Source: Actinokineospora fastidiosa
Lineage (GTDB): Bacteria > Actinomycetota > Actinomycetes > Mycobacteriales > Pseudonocardiaceae
DNA length: 64,000 bases
Reading direction: 5' to 3'
Assembly: GCF_014648415.1 (NCBI RefSeq)
Contig: NZ_BMRB01000007.1
Coordinates: 62,001-126,000, forward strand
Shown here: positions 26,325 to 36,316 of the stretch, in pieces
How positions within the stretch are numbered: position 1 is the stretch's first letter
Layout of the letters: each line of letters starts with the position of its first letter
Program-made: the position numbers and the translations under genes
The notes under the pieces: generated by a model
The model's database searches: none
The model's input: only the letters and a program-made list of their open reading frames with translations
What the model was told of the DNA's origin: nothing

Positions 26325-27541
26325 CGAGCTACCTGCCCGGCCCGTGGCTGGCTTTCGTCGGTCCATCCCTGTCGGTGGTCGCCGATGTGCAATGGGCAAG
26401 TCCGGCCGCCGACGCGTGCTGGTCTCTGGTCAGCCGCGCAGGCGACCACAGCGAACTCCTCGAACTGCTCGAAGTGGTCGCCGCGCTGCCGGGATTCGCC
26501 ATCGTGGGGCCGGACCGGCTGCGGCTGGCGGGCTCCATCACGGCTCTGGTCGGAGAATCCGCTCTGTCCGGCAAGGACGCGCGCACCTGGGCGACGCACA
26601 CTCTGCCTCCCGACGCGGACGTGCGGCTCGTGGTAGACGGGCCCGAAGAGGACATCCCGTACTCGCCGCTGCCGCTGCTCAGCGGTGTGGTGAGTGTTCG
26701 GGAACTGTGGCTGACGACGTCCCCAGCCGAAGTCGCGGTGCACCTGGGTGAGCCCGAGCCTCCCGCCACCCCTGTGGATCCGGAACCCGTCGGTGCAGCA
26801 TCTGAGGTCGTGCATATGCCAGCCCGCGCCATCGCGGCGGAGCGGGTTTCGTCTGTCCCAGCACCGACGGCAACGGAACCGGAAGGCGCTTCCGATCCTG
26901 CACCCCCGGCCGGCTCGACGCAGGCCAGGTCCGAAGCGAAGCTCGATCGCATGTTCAACCCGGCCAAGCCCGCGCCGCCGGGCCCGGAACCGTCGTCGGC
27001 GACCGAGCACGTCGTTCCCGCTCCGGAAGAGCGGCCGACCTCGGTGCTGCCGCCCACCCCGCACGTCCACTCCAGCCCGCGATACTCGATTCCGACCTAC
27101 GCCAGGGCCCAGCCCGCCCCGGTCGTCGTGCAGCCGATGATGGACGACATCCTCGGTTCGGTGTCCGTCGAGAGCACGCCCGCCGGGCCGAGATCGCGGA
27201 CCGCGCCGTTGCCCCTGGTGCTGGTGTTCCCCACCGGCAAGCCGTGTCCGCTCGACCGGGCTGTGCTGCTCGGCCGTGAGCCGGGCGTGCGGGGCAATCC
27301 GGCGGGGATGACGCTGATCAAAGTCCTCCCGCAGCACACCGATGTCTCCCGGCTGCACCTGGAGATCCATCCGAAGCACCGCGGCGTCGTGGTGATCAAC
27401 CGCTCCGAGCACGGCACCCTGGTGCGCGCGCCGGACGGGCAGGCGCGCAGGCTGGGGCTCGGTGAGAGCGCGGTGGTCGACGCGGGCGCGGTTCTCGAGC
27501 TGTCGCCGGGCTACCGCCTGACCGTCGAGGCGGGTCGGTGA
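26321..27541 (+). CDS. FHA-domain protein
   Basis: A 406-residue protein. The first 145 residues form an uncharacterised domain beginning VTSYLPGPWLAFVGPSLSVV. A long Pro/Ala/Glu-rich linker (about 145-290) precedes a C-terminal FHA domain with LLGREPGVRG, DVSRLHLEI, VVVINRSEHGTLV and LELSPGYRL, i.e. the Arg, Ser-His and Asn residues that read phosphothreonine. It lies between phosphatase and kinase, so phospho-dependent docking of cluster components is likely. Start and stop overlap the neighbouring genes by 4 bases. Confidence 0.85.
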   Translation: MTSYLPGPWLAFVGPSLSVVADVQWASPAADACWSLVSRAGDHSELLELLEVVAALPGFAIVGPDRLRLAGSITALVGESALSGKDARTWATHTLPPDADVRLVVDGPEEDIPYSPLPLLSGVVSVRELWLTTSPAEVAVHLGEPEPPATPVDPEPVGAASEVVHMPARAIAAERVSSVPAPTATEPEGASDPAPPAGSTQARSEAKLDRMFNPAKPAPPGPEPSSATEHVVPAPEERPTSVLPPTPHVHSSPRYSIPTYARAQPAPVVVQPMMDDILGSVSVESTPAGPRSRTAPLPLVLVFPTGKPCPLDRAVLLGREPGVRGNPAGMTLIKVLPQHTDVSRLHLEIHPKHRGVVVINRSEHGTLVRAPDGQARRLGLGESAVVDAGAVLELSPGYRLTVEAGR

Positions 27542-28959
27542 ACCCGCCGCCCGAGATCGACGGCATGGAGTTCATCAGGGAGCTTGGCCGGGGCGGCTTC
27601 GCCGCCGTGTACCTCTACCGCGAGAAGGAGCCGTACCGCGAGGTCGCCGTCAAGGTGTTCTTCGACGCCGGGATGCGAGCGGAGGTCCTCCACGAGGCGA
27701 ACACGATGGCGGCGTTGGAGAAGAACGACAACATCGCGCACATCAACAAGGTGACCTACGCCAAGGACGGCAGCGTCTGCCTGGTGATGAAGTACTTCGA
27801 CCGCGGCAACTACGCCACCAGGGTGGCCAACCACCCGCTGTCGGTGCGCGAGGTCGCCGATGTCGGGGTGGCCATGGCCGACGCAGTCGCCTTCGCCCAT
27901 CGCAACGAGTTCCTGCACTGCGACATCAAGCCCGCGAACATCCTCATCAGCGACGCTGGCAAACCGAAGCTCGCCGACTTCGGCATCGCCCGACCTGCGT
28001 GGCAGGCGACCACCACGGCCACCACGGCCACGTTGGCCTACTCCCCGCCCTGGGCTGCTCCCGAGGTGATCGAGCGCGGCGAGTTCTCCCCGTTGAGCGA
28101 CGTCTTCGCGCTAGCCGCGACGCTGTGGCACCTCCTGGTCGGTCATTCGCCCTTCGAGCTCCGCGGCGAGGAGTACGACCCCGAGAAGGTCAGCGGACGC
28201 GTGCTGGCGGGCCATGCCCCGCCGACCGGACGCGCGGACGTGCCGTCCGCGCTGGAGAACCTGCTGGCCCGCGCGCTGCACCCGGACCCGGCACGCAGGC
28301 CGCCGAGCGCCGCCGAGTTCGGCAGACAACTCGCCTCGATTCACGTCGGACCTGTTCCGGCTCCGCCGACTTATGCGCCTGCCAGATCGCCGCGCTCTTC
28401 CGTAGGCGCACCGGACACGAGTCCGCGACCGCTGCCCGGCCTGGCACCGCCGACGAGTCGACCGCACTGGCAACCGGAGACCCGGCAACCGCCCCGGCCC
28501 GCTCACACCGCGCTCCGGCCGGTTTCGCCTCTGCCGGAGCCAAAACCCGAGCCGCCTGCACCGCCTCCACGCCGGGCCGCGCTCGTGGTCGGCGGCGCGG
28601 GACTCCTAGCCGCCATCGTGATCGGCGCGGTGGTGCTCTTGCCCGGCGATGAGGATCCGGCCCCGCCCACCACGACGCAGGGTCCGCGCGACCCGGACGC
28701 GGGCCTCGCGGTTCCGCCGGGAAAGCCCACCGTCAAGGCCATCCGGACCGGGGACAAGGTGCGGTTCACGTGGACCTACTCCGCCGCCGCGGCGACGGAC
28801 ACCTTCGCGTGGCGGACCTCCGAGCCCGAACGCGGCGGTGTGGTGGACAATCCGGAACTCAGTCTCGCCGCAACAGGTGAACTCTGCCTGCAGGTGAAGG
28901 TGCAGCGCGTCGACGGCTCCAATGCCATCGTGGACTGGTCCGAACCGGCCTGTGCTTGA
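27538..28959 (+). CDS. Membrane Ser/Thr protein kinase (non-RD, HCD motif)
   Basis: A 473-residue PknB-like kinase. Residues 10-270 form the kinase domain: glycine loop GRGGFAAVY, Lys in REVAVKVFF, catalytic loop EFLHCDIKPANIL, and DFGIARP. The catalytic loop has HCD, not HRD, so activation-loop control via the Arg is absent. A Pro-rich linker leads to one transmembrane helix (about 350-372) and an extracytoplasmic domain of about 90 residues resembling fibronectin III (VKAIRTGDKVRFTWTYSAAA). In Bifidobacterium PFNA clusters such a kinase (Pkb2) precedes an FN3 gene, as here. Confidence 0.93.
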   Translation: MNPPPEIDGMEFIRELGRGGFAAVYLYREKEPYREVAVKVFFDAGMRAEVLHEANTMAALEKNDNIAHINKVTYAKDGSVCLVMKYFDRGNYATRVANHPLSVREVADVGVAMADAVAFAHRNEFLHCDIKPANILISDAGKPKLADFGIARPAWQATTTATTATLAYSPPWAAPEVIERGEFSPLSDVFALAATLWHLLVGHSPFELRGEEYDPEKVSGRVLAGHAPPTGRADVPSALENLLARALHPDPARRPPSAAEFGRQLASIHVGPVPAPPTYAPARSPRSSVGAPDTSPRPLPGLAPPTSRPHWQPETRQPPRPAHTALRPVSPLPEPKPEPPAPPPRRAALVVGGAGLLAAIVIGAVVLLPGDEDPAPPTTTQGPRDPDAGLAVPPGKPTVKAIRTGDKVRFTWTYSAAAATDTFAWRTSEPERGGVVDNPELSLAATGELCLQVKVQRVDGSNAIVDWSEPACA

Positions 28960-29103
28960 GGACCGTTTCCTGGACATTCAGGTGACATCCCCAGATTCGT
29001 GCAACACCTGCGGGTGGCGCGGCGATACGCCACCCGAGAGATCAAGTATGACACCGCGCCCGCTGCGCCTGCGGGCTCGGTTTCCTTTCACGTCAGGGGA
29101 ATC

Positions 29104-32100
29104 GTGAACTTCATCCGTCGTCACCGCACTGCGGTCGCGTCGGCGACCGCCACCGCGATCGTGGCCGGGGCGCTGGTGGCCGTCGCGATCAACTCCGACG
29201 GGTTCCAGGCGCTGCAGGTCGACCTCGACGACGGCGGGATCTGGGTGACCAGCGCCGCCGATGGCATGTTCGGCAGGCTGAACAAGCCCGCGGGCGCGCT
29301 CGACGCCGGACTGACGACCCCAGGCCCTCGCCGCGAGACGCCGATCGAGGTGGACGTCGCCCAGGACGGCGCGGCCGTGATCGCCCGCGACGTGGCGGCG
29401 GGCGTGGCGAACCCGGTCGACGTGCTCGCCGCGAAGATCCCGGAGAACAACTCGGTCCCGATGCCCGCAGGTCTGGTTCTGGACATGCGTGGTGGGACGG
29501 CAGCGGTACTCGACCCGACGTCCGGCAAGGTGTGGGCGATGCGGGTCGACCGCCGCGCGGGCGTCACCGCGCTCGGCGGTCTCGACCCGGCCCAGCCGCC
29601 GGTGGCGCAGGTGGACGCCGATGCCGCGCTCGCGGTCGGCGTGGACGGCACGGTGTGGGCGGTCTCCGCGTCCGGCAAGAGCGTGTCCGTCTCGGCGGAC
29701 GGGACGGGCTTCGGCGCACCTGTGTACGGCGCGGTCCAGCCGTCGACCGTGTCGCCCAAGCTCACCGTCGTCGGCGCCACCCCGATCGTCCTCGATCCGG
29801 CGACCGGCAGGCTCGACCTTTCCGACGGCCGCGCCGCCGCACTGTCCGGTGCGGACGATTCGGCCGAGTTGCAGCAACCGGGCGTGGCCTCCGATGCTGT
29901 CGGGATCGCGACCGGCACCGCGCTGCTGTCGGTTGCCCTCGACGACGGCGCGGTCACCACCCTGTGGGACAAGGCAGGCGGCAAGCCTGCCACCCCGGTC
30001 CGGCACGGCGATTGCCTGCACGCCGCGTGGGCGGCCACGGACCCCGGTTACGTTCGCTCGTGCGCAGGCAACCAGGCGACCCCCGTTACGCTGCGATCGG
30101 CCAAGGTGCTGTCCCGTCCACGCTTCCGGGTCAATCGGGGATCCATAGTTCTCAACGATCTCGCCGACGGCGCGGTCTGGGATCTCGACACCCAGCAGAA
30201 GGTCGACAACTGGCAGAGCCTGATCCCGCCGCCCGCGCGCGACGACGAGCGTGACCCGAACGCCGACCCGGACTCCGGCGCGGCCCAGAACAAGCCGCCC
30301 AAGGCCAACGACGACCGCCTCGGTGCCCGACCGGGGCGCACCACCGTGCTGCACCTGCTCGACAATGACTCCGACCCGGCCAGCAACATTCTCGCCATCG
30401 CCTCGCTCACCGACCCTGCGGTGCCGGGCGTGTCGGTCAGCGTTGCCCCGGACGGCCAGACTGCCCAAGTGAGCCTGCCCGAGGGCGAGGTCCCGGACTT
30501 CGGCTTCCGGTACACCGTGGACGACGGCAAGGGGCTCACCGCCACGGCCGCCGTCTCGATCGAGGTGCGCGTAGAGCGGGACAACGAGGCGCCCCGCACC
30601 CGAGAGGGCTACACCGCCACCCCATGGAACGTGGTCGCGGGTGGCAGGCTGTCGATTCCTGCGCTCGCCGAGTGGCGCGACTACGACGGTGACCCGATCG
30701 CCCTGACCGACGCCGTCGCCGAGACGGGGTCGGCTAGCACCACGCCCACCGGTTTCGTGGAGTTCACCGCGCCCGCCGAGCCGGCGACGGTACCGGTCAC
30801 CTTCCACGCGACAGACGGCCGCGACGAGCCCGTCGAGGGGACCGAGAGGATCGAGGTCCAGGACGCGGCGGGCACCACCCCTGCCGCCCCGGTCGCCGAA
30901 CCGGACGTCGTCAGAGGACAGGTCAACCAGCCGATCATGACTCGACCGCTGGACAACGACCGCCCCGGTGCCGACCCCGCGTCACCCGCCGCCGAACTCC
31001 AGCTAGCAGGCGTCCTCAACCCAGTACCCGGGATCGACGTCAAGACCGACCTGAACACCGGGGTGGTCACAGTGACCGCTACGGCACCGGGAACCTACTT
31101 CCTGGAGTACTCCGCCGCGTTCGGCAACGCGCCGTTCAACACTGCGACGATCAGGGTCGACGCCGCGCCCGCGCCGCGAGACCCGCTGCCCCCGGTGGCC
31201 GTTCCGGACAACGGAGTGCTGCGTGGTCAGCAGCCCGCCACGGTCGACGTGCTGGCCAACGACTTCGACCCGTCCGGCGCGCTGCTCGCGGTGCAGCACG
31301 CCGCGCCTGCCGAGGACGCCGGGCAGGTCCAGGTCGCGGTGATCGCGGGCCGCTGGCTGCGGATCAGCGCGGTCGTCGCGGAACTGAGCCCCAATCCGCA
31401 GGTCATCCGATACACCGTCACCAACGGCGTGACCGGGCCGGTGACCGGCGAGGTCACTGTCACCCAACTCGCCCCGCCCGCCGATGACACCCCGGTCCCC
31501 AAGGACGACCGAGCCGTCGTCCGGGCAGGCGACTCGGTGGCCATCCCGGTGCTCGACAACGACACCACGCCGGGGGGCTCGCCGATGACACTCCAATCCA
31601 ATGTGGATGGCGCACCGGGTCCGGGCATGCTTTCCGCGTCAGGGGTGGCCGATCCCGACATCCAAGTAGGCCGCGCGTACGTCACCGGGTCGGTGGTGCG
31701 GTACGTCCCACCGGAGACCGTGCAGGCCCCGCAGCAGGTGCTGATCTCCTACGTCGTGCAGAACCCCAATGGCGACCAAGCGGTCGGCCGCGCGCACGTC
31801 ACCGTCAATCCGGCGCCGACCCCGCAGTCACCGAACCAGAAGCCCGCGCCCAGCTCCATCGAGGGCAGGGTGGTGGCAGGCGACATCGCCGAGTTGGCCA
31901 TCCCGACCAGCGGAGTGGATCCGGACGGCGACTCGGTGACCGTCGTCGGCGTCGGGTCCGCAGCGGCCCTGGGCAGGGTCGTCGCCATCGGCGCCACGTC
32001 GGTCACCTACGAGGCGTACCCGACCAGCGCGGGCACCGACTCTGTCAGCTACCTGGTCACCGACCGCTTCGGCGCGACGGAGCTGGCCACGATCCGGCTC

Positions 32101-35100
32101 GCCGTGGTGCCGCCAGGCGACTCGCAGCCGCTGGTCGCGGTGGATGACATCGTCACGGCCGCGCCGGGCGCGCGGGTCACCGTCGACCTGGCCGCGAACG
32201 ACCTCCGCTCGCCCGGCGACCACGTAACGGTCGAGGACCTCGCGCCGCGCAACCCCGAACTGCCGGAGGGAACCGAGCTGACCGGAACCGTTGCCCGGGT
32301 GACAGCGCCGGAGGTCACTGGAAAGCCGCTGGTGGTCGTCTACGCCGCGTCCGGCGGTAGCGGAACCCCTTCCACCGCGGCGCTGACCGTGCGCAGCCGC
32401 GAGGACTACAACAATCCGCCGCAGGTGCAGGCGTCATACGCCCGTCCGGAGCCCGGCGACCAGTCGGTGACGGTCGACGTGCTGGAGAAGGCGTTCGACC
32501 CGGACGGCCCACCCGACGCGCTGACCATCTCGGGGGGCGGCGAGCCCGGCGCCGCTGTCTCCGGCGGCGAGGTCACGCTGCCGGTTGGCGACCACCCGCG
32601 CACCGTCGCCTTCGAGGTCCGCGACGCGGGTGGGGCTACCACGATCGCCATGGTGCACGTGCTGGCCACCAACACCGGCGCGCCGTACGTGAAGCCGGAC
32701 GCGCTGATCGAGGTGGGCGCCGACGCCTCGGTGTCGGTCCCGCTGGCCGAGCACGTGGTCGATCCCGCGGGCAAGCCGGTGCGGCTGACGCTGGCCACCA
32801 AGGTCGCCGCCTCGCCCGCGACCGGGCTCACCGCAAAGGCTGACGGCGACGCCAAACTGACCCTGACCGGGACCAACGGGTACAACGGCCCCGGCGCGGT
32901 GACCTTCGAGGTCACCAACGGCGACATTCGGCAGCCGGGCTCGGGGCAGACAGTCGTGTTGACCATCCCGGTCCAGGTCGGCGCCAAGGTCCCGGTCCTG
33001 CGCTGTCCGACCACACCGGTCGAGCTTGTCGCGGGAGGTGCGACCGTCCCGCTCGATATCACGTCCGTATGCCACGTCTGGACCGCCGACCGCGATGCCG
33101 ACGCGTTGGACTACTTCGCGTCCTGGACCACCGAGATCCCCGCCGTCGATGTCGATGTCGACGGGCGGACGCTGAGCCTGACCGCGGGCGGCGCGGCCAC
33201 CCCCGACTCGAGCGGGGCGCTGGAGATCGGCTCCGGCGAGGCGAAACCGGCCACGTTGGCGGTCGCGGTCATCGCCGCGCCCAGGCCGTCGGTCGCCCCG
33301 GTGGCCGTCGACGGGATCAAAGCGGGCGACAGCACCACCATCGACATGACCCGCTACGTGCGCTCGGCGCTGCGCGACCCGGTGATCGGCGTGGTCTCGG
33401 CGCGCCAGTCCTCGGGCATGGCGGCTGAGGTCTCGCCCGCGGGCGCCACCGTGCGGATCTCACCCGGCGCGGACACGCACGGCACGATGACCTTCGACGT
33501 CACCGTGACCGACGTCGCCGACACCGCCCGCGCCGATCGGCACGTCACCGGGCGGATCACCCTGCGCGTGCTCGGGGTTCCCGACGCGCCGGGTGTCCCG
33601 CGGCCGGGTCGCGCGGTCCTCAGCAAGGTCGTCGAGCTGTCCTGGTCGACACCACCGAACAACGGCGCGCCGATCGACGTCTACGAGATCGAATACGACG
33701 GCGGCAGCCAGACCTGCCCAGCGTCGCCGTGCGCGATCACCGGGTTGACCAACGGCACGCGGTACACGTTCACCGTCCGCGCTCGCAACCTCGTCGGTTG
33801 GAGCGAGCCCAGCGGCCGTTCGGCCCCGGCCCAGCCCAACACCGTGCCCGGAGCCGTGGGTGGGCTCGCCGCCGACCAGCCCCGCGACGGCACCCTGCGG
33901 CTGACTTGGACCGCGGCGCCCAACGAGGGCAGCCCGGTGCTCCGGCACGACATCAGCTGGACCGGTGGCGGCCGGATGAGCGTGCCCGGCGGCGCGACCA
34001 CGGCCAACCCGCCCGGCCTGGACAACGACGCGGTCTACACGTTCACGGTCATCCCGGTGAACGCGCAGGGGCCCGGCCCCGCTGTCACCGCCCGGGGGCA
34101 GTCCGCTGGCGTCCCGGACACGCCCGGCGCTCCGCGCGGCGAGACCGCCCAAGCCGCCGACCGCGGCACCCAGGCGGTGACGCTGAGCTGGGAGGCGGTC
34201 GGGCCGAACGGCCGGGGACCGACCACCTACACCGTGAACCGCACCGGCGGTGGAGCGGGCAAGGTCGTGTGCGCTGATGTCACCGCCCTGTCCTGTGTGG
34301 ATGCTGGTCTGGCCAACGACGGCACGATCTACACCTACACCGTCACCGCGGCCAATTACGCCGCCCAGGCCGAACCCGACGGGCACACCTCACCGCCGAG
34401 CCCGGGCACGCAGATGGAGGCGTCCAACACCCCGGACGAGTTCACCGGCGTCGCGGCCGCGCCCACGGGCCAGGAACAGCAGGCCGTCCTGCGGTTCGAC
34501 GCCCCGGCGTCCCGCGGCCGGTCGAACACGGTCACCTGCTCGGCCAACGGCGGCGCGTGGGGCGGGTGCGGGACTTGGACGTTCCCGACCGACGGCGCCG
34601 CAGGCCAGGAACGGGTCATCAACGGCCTCGTCAACGGTTCGTCGAACACGCTCCGGTTGCGCAGCTGCAACGGCAGCACCCTCAACGGTGACCAGTGCAC
34701 AGAGTCGCCGACGGTCACCGTGGTTCCGTTCGGTCCGGTCAAGGACCTGGCGATCGACCTGTCGACCAACGGCCCGAACGTCAGCTGGTCGGCGCGGGTC
34801 AACCCGAACGGCAAGCCCGCCACCGTGCAGGTCACCTCGACAGCGTGGGGCGGCACCCGGACCTACACCACCGGTGCGGGACCGTGGAGTGTCGGGGACA
34901 CGCACAACATCGGCTATAGCACCGACTTCCGCATCACGGTGGTTGTCACCGACCCGGGGCGTGCCGAGGCCCGCCGCGACGCCTCGACCCGTACCGGGCC
35001 GCCGCCCCCGCCGCCGAGCGTGACCGTCTCCAAGGGCTCGGCGTGCAGCAACCCGCCGTCCGGTGGCAACCCGCCGTGCGGCAGCGGGACTTACAGCTGC

Positions 35101-35304
35101 GTCAACTGCAACTACATCGTCGTGCAGACGGCCAACTTCAGCGGTCCGGTGACCTGCCGGTTCACCACCAGCGACCTGGGCGGCGGCGGGTTCGTCAACG
35201 AGAACTTCGGGCCGAACGAACGACGCCAGACCCGCAACTTCTACGGCGGCCGCGGCAGAGCCATCGTCAACTGCGACGGAGTCGAAGGGTCGGTGCAGTG
35301 GTAG
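29104..35304 (+). CDS. Giant surface protein with Ig-like/cadherin-like and fibronectin III repeats
   Basis: A protein of about 2066 residues, anchored by an N-terminal helix (TAVASATATAIVAGALVAVA). Residues about 40-390 look like a beta-propeller (GGIWVTSAADGMFGRLNKPA). Then come about eleven Ig/cadherin-like modules, several with the PxxDD...VLDNDxxP pattern (VDVLANDFDPSG; IPVLDNDTTPGG), then three or four FN3 modules (VELSWSTPPNNGAPIDVYEI; GTLRLTWTAAPNEGSPVLRH) and a Cys-containing tail (PPCGSGTYSCVNCNYIVVQT). GTG 29104 is chosen because AGGGGA lies five bases before it and the membrane helix follows. It is the FN3 partner of the PFNA-type cluster, possibly a wall-spanning adhesin, sensor or secretion conduit. 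Confidence 0.88.
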   Translation: MNFIRRHRTAVASATATAIVAGALVAVAINSDGFQALQVDLDDGGIWVTSAADGMFGRLNKPAGALDAGLTTPGPRRETPIEVDVAQDGAAVIARDVAAGVANPVDVLAAKIPENNSVPMPAGLVLDMRGGTAAVLDPTSGKVWAMRVDRRAGVTALGGLDPAQPPVAQVDADAALAVGVDGTVWAVSASGKSVSVSADGTGFGAPVYGAVQPSTVSPKLTVVGATPIVLDPATGRLDLSDGRAAALSGADDSAELQQPGVASDAVGIATGTALLSVALDDGAVTTLWDKAGGKPATPVRHGDCLHAAWAATDPGYVRSCAGNQATPVTLRSAKVLSRPRFRVNRGSIVLNDLADGAVWDLDTQQKVDNWQSLIPPPARDDERDPNADPDSGAAQNKPPKANDDRLGARPGRTTVLHLLDNDSDPASNILAIASLTDPAVPGVSVSVAPDGQTAQVSLPEGEVPDFGFRYTVDDGKGLTATAAVSIEVRVERDNEAPRTREGYTATPWNVVAGGRLSIPALAEWRDYDGDPIALTDAVAETGSASTTPTGFVEFTAPAEPATVPVTFHATDGRDEPVEGTERIEVQDAAGTTPAAPVAEPDVVRGQVNQPIMTRPLDNDRPGADPASPAAELQLAGVLNPVPGIDVKTDLNTGVVTVTATAPGTYFLEYSAAFGNAPFNTATIRVDAAPAPRDPLPPVAVPDNGVLRGQQPATVDVLANDFDPSGALLAVQHAAPAEDAGQVQVAVIAGRWLRISAVVAELSPNPQVIRYTVTNGVTGPVTGEVTVTQLAPPADDTPVPKDDRAVVRAGDSVAIPVLDNDTTPGGSPMTLQSNVDGAPGPGMLSASGVADPDIQVGRAYVTGSVVRYVPPETVQAPQQVLISYVVQNPNGDQAVGRAHVTVNPAPTPQSPNQKPAPSSIEGRVVAGDIAELAIPTSGVDPDGDSVTVVGVGSAAALGRVVAIGATSVTYEAYPTSAGTDSVSYLVTDRFGATELATIRLAVVPPGDSQPLVAVDDIVTAAPGARVTVDLAANDLRSPGDHVTVEDLAPRNPELPEGTELTGTVARVTAPEVTGKPLVVVYAASGGSGTPSTAALTVRSREDYNNPPQVQASYARPEPGDQSVTVDVLEKAFDPDGPPDALTISGGGEPGAAVSGGEVTLPVGDHPRTVAFEVRDAGGATTIAMVHVLATNTGAPYVKPDALIEVGADASVSVPLAEHVVDPAGKPVRLTLATKVAASPATGLTAKADGDAKLTLTGTNGYNGPGAVTFEVTNGDIRQPGSGQTVVLTIPVQVGAKVPVLRCPTTPVELVAGGATVPLDITSVCHVWTADRDADALDYFASWTTEIPAVDVDVDGRTLSLTAGGAATPDSSGALEIGSGEAKPATLAVAVIAAPRPSVAPVAVDGIKAGDSTTIDMTRYVRSALRDPVIGVVSARQSSGMAAEVSPAGATVRISPGADTHGTMTFDVTVTDVADTARADRHVTGRITLRVLGVPDAPGVPRPGRAVLSKVVELSWSTPPNNGAPIDVYEIEYDGGSQTCPASPCAITGLTNGTRYTFTVRARNLVGWSEPSGRSAPAQPNTVPGAVGGLAADQPRDGTLRLTWTAAPNEGSPVLRHDISWTGGGRMSVPGGATTANPPGLDNDAVYTFTVIPVNAQGPGPAVTARGQSAGVPDTPGAPRGETAQAADRGTQAVTLSWEAVGPNGRGPTTYTVNRTGGGAGKVVCADVTALSCVDAGLANDGTIYTYTVTAANYAAQAEPDGHTSPPSPGTQMEASNTPDEFTGVAAAPTGQEQQAVLRFDAPASRGRSNTVTCSANGGAWGGCGTWTFPTDGAAGQERVINGLVNGSSNTLRLRSCNGSTLNGDQCTESPTVTVVPFGPVKDLAIDLSTNGPNVSWSARVNPNGKPATVQVTSTAWGGTRTYTTGAGPWSVGDTHNIGYSTDFRITVVVTDPGRAEARRDASTRTGPPPPPPSVTVSKGSACSNPPSGGNPPCGSGTYSCVNCNYIVVQTANFSGPVTCRFTTSDLGGGGFVNENFGPNERRQTRNFYGGRGRAIVNCDGVEGSVQW

Positions 35305-35341
35305 CCCGCGGAATTCATCAGGCACAGGAGGACAGGCGCGC

Positions 35342-36316
35342 ATGACCGCCACTTTGGACCAGCAGGCGACCGTGTTCGCCCAGAGCTTCCAGCGGTTGCT
35401 GGAGAACGTCGCCACCGCGATCGTCGGCAAGGAGCACTCGATCCGGCTGGCGCTGACCTGTCTGATCTCCGGCGGGCACCTGCTGCTGGAGGACAACCCC
35501 GGCACCGGCAAGACCGCGTTGGCCAAGGCGATCGCCGCGTCGATGGAAGGCGAGCACAAGCGCATCCAGTTCACCCCGGACCTGCTGCCCTCCGACGTCA
35601 CCGGCATGCGGGTCTACAACCCGCGCACGCAGCAGTTCGAGTTCCACCAGGGCCCGGTGTTCGGGACCGTCGTGCTGGCCGACGAGATCAACCGGGCCTC
35701 GCCCAAGACCCAGTCCGCGCTGCTCGAGGCGATGGAGGAGGGGCGGGTGAGCATCGACGGCGAGACCCACGCGCTCGGCACGCCCTTCATGGTGATCGCC
35801 ACTCAGAACCCGATCGAGCAGGCCGGAACGTACCGGTTGCCGGAAGCGCAGCTCGACCGGTTCCTGATGAGGACCATGCTGGGCTACCCCGACCACAACG
35901 CGGCCATGCGGCTGCTCGCCGAGGCGGGCACCCGCGACCGGTCGGCCGCCGTGCAGCCGGTGATCACCCGGCGCGGCATCGCGCAGCTGAACCAGCTGGC
36001 CGACAGCGTGCACGTCGACCCGGCGATCCTGTCCTACATCCTGCGCATAGCCGAGGCATCACGCGTGCATCCCGCGGTCCGGCTGGGGGTCTCGGTCCGC
36101 GGTTGTCTCGCCTACGTGCGGTGCGTGCGGACCTGGGCGATGTCCAAGGGGCGTTCGTTCGTCCGCCCCGACGACGTCATGGAACTGGCGCTGCCGGTGC
36201 TCGGCCACCGGATGCTCCTCGACGCGCAGGCCAAGTACGTCGGCACGACCGAGGCCGACGTCATCCAGCAGCTCCTGCAGCAGACCCCGCCGCCACAGCA
36301 CGGGGGCGCCGGATGA
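35342..36316 (+). CDS. MoxR-family AAA+ ATPase
   Basis: A 324-residue MoxR ATPase: Walker A LLEDNPGTGKTALAKAIA, Walker B VVLADEINRASPKTQSALLE, sensor 1 VIATQNPIEQAGTYRLPEAQ, and a C-terminal lid. GGAGGA precedes ATG 35342. MoxR proteins act as chaperone-like activators, usually next to DUF58 proteins, as here (its stop overlaps the DUF58 start). This is the AAA-ATPase component of PFNA-type clusters. Confidence 0.95.
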   Translation: MTATLDQQATVFAQSFQRLLENVATAIVGKEHSIRLALTCLISGGHLLLEDNPGTGKTALAKAIAASMEGEHKRIQFTPDLLPSDVTGMRVYNPRTQQFEFHQGPVFGTVVLADEINRASPKTQSALLEAMEEGRVSIDGETHALGTPFMVIATQNPIEQAGTYRLPEAQLDRFLMRTMLGYPDHNAAMRLLAEAGTRDRSAAVQPVITRRGIAQLNQLADSVHVDPAILSYILRIAEASRVHPAVRLGVSVRGCLAYVRCVRTWAMSKGRSFVRPDDVMELALPVLGHRMLLDAQAKYVGTTEADVIQQLLQQTPPPQHGGAG

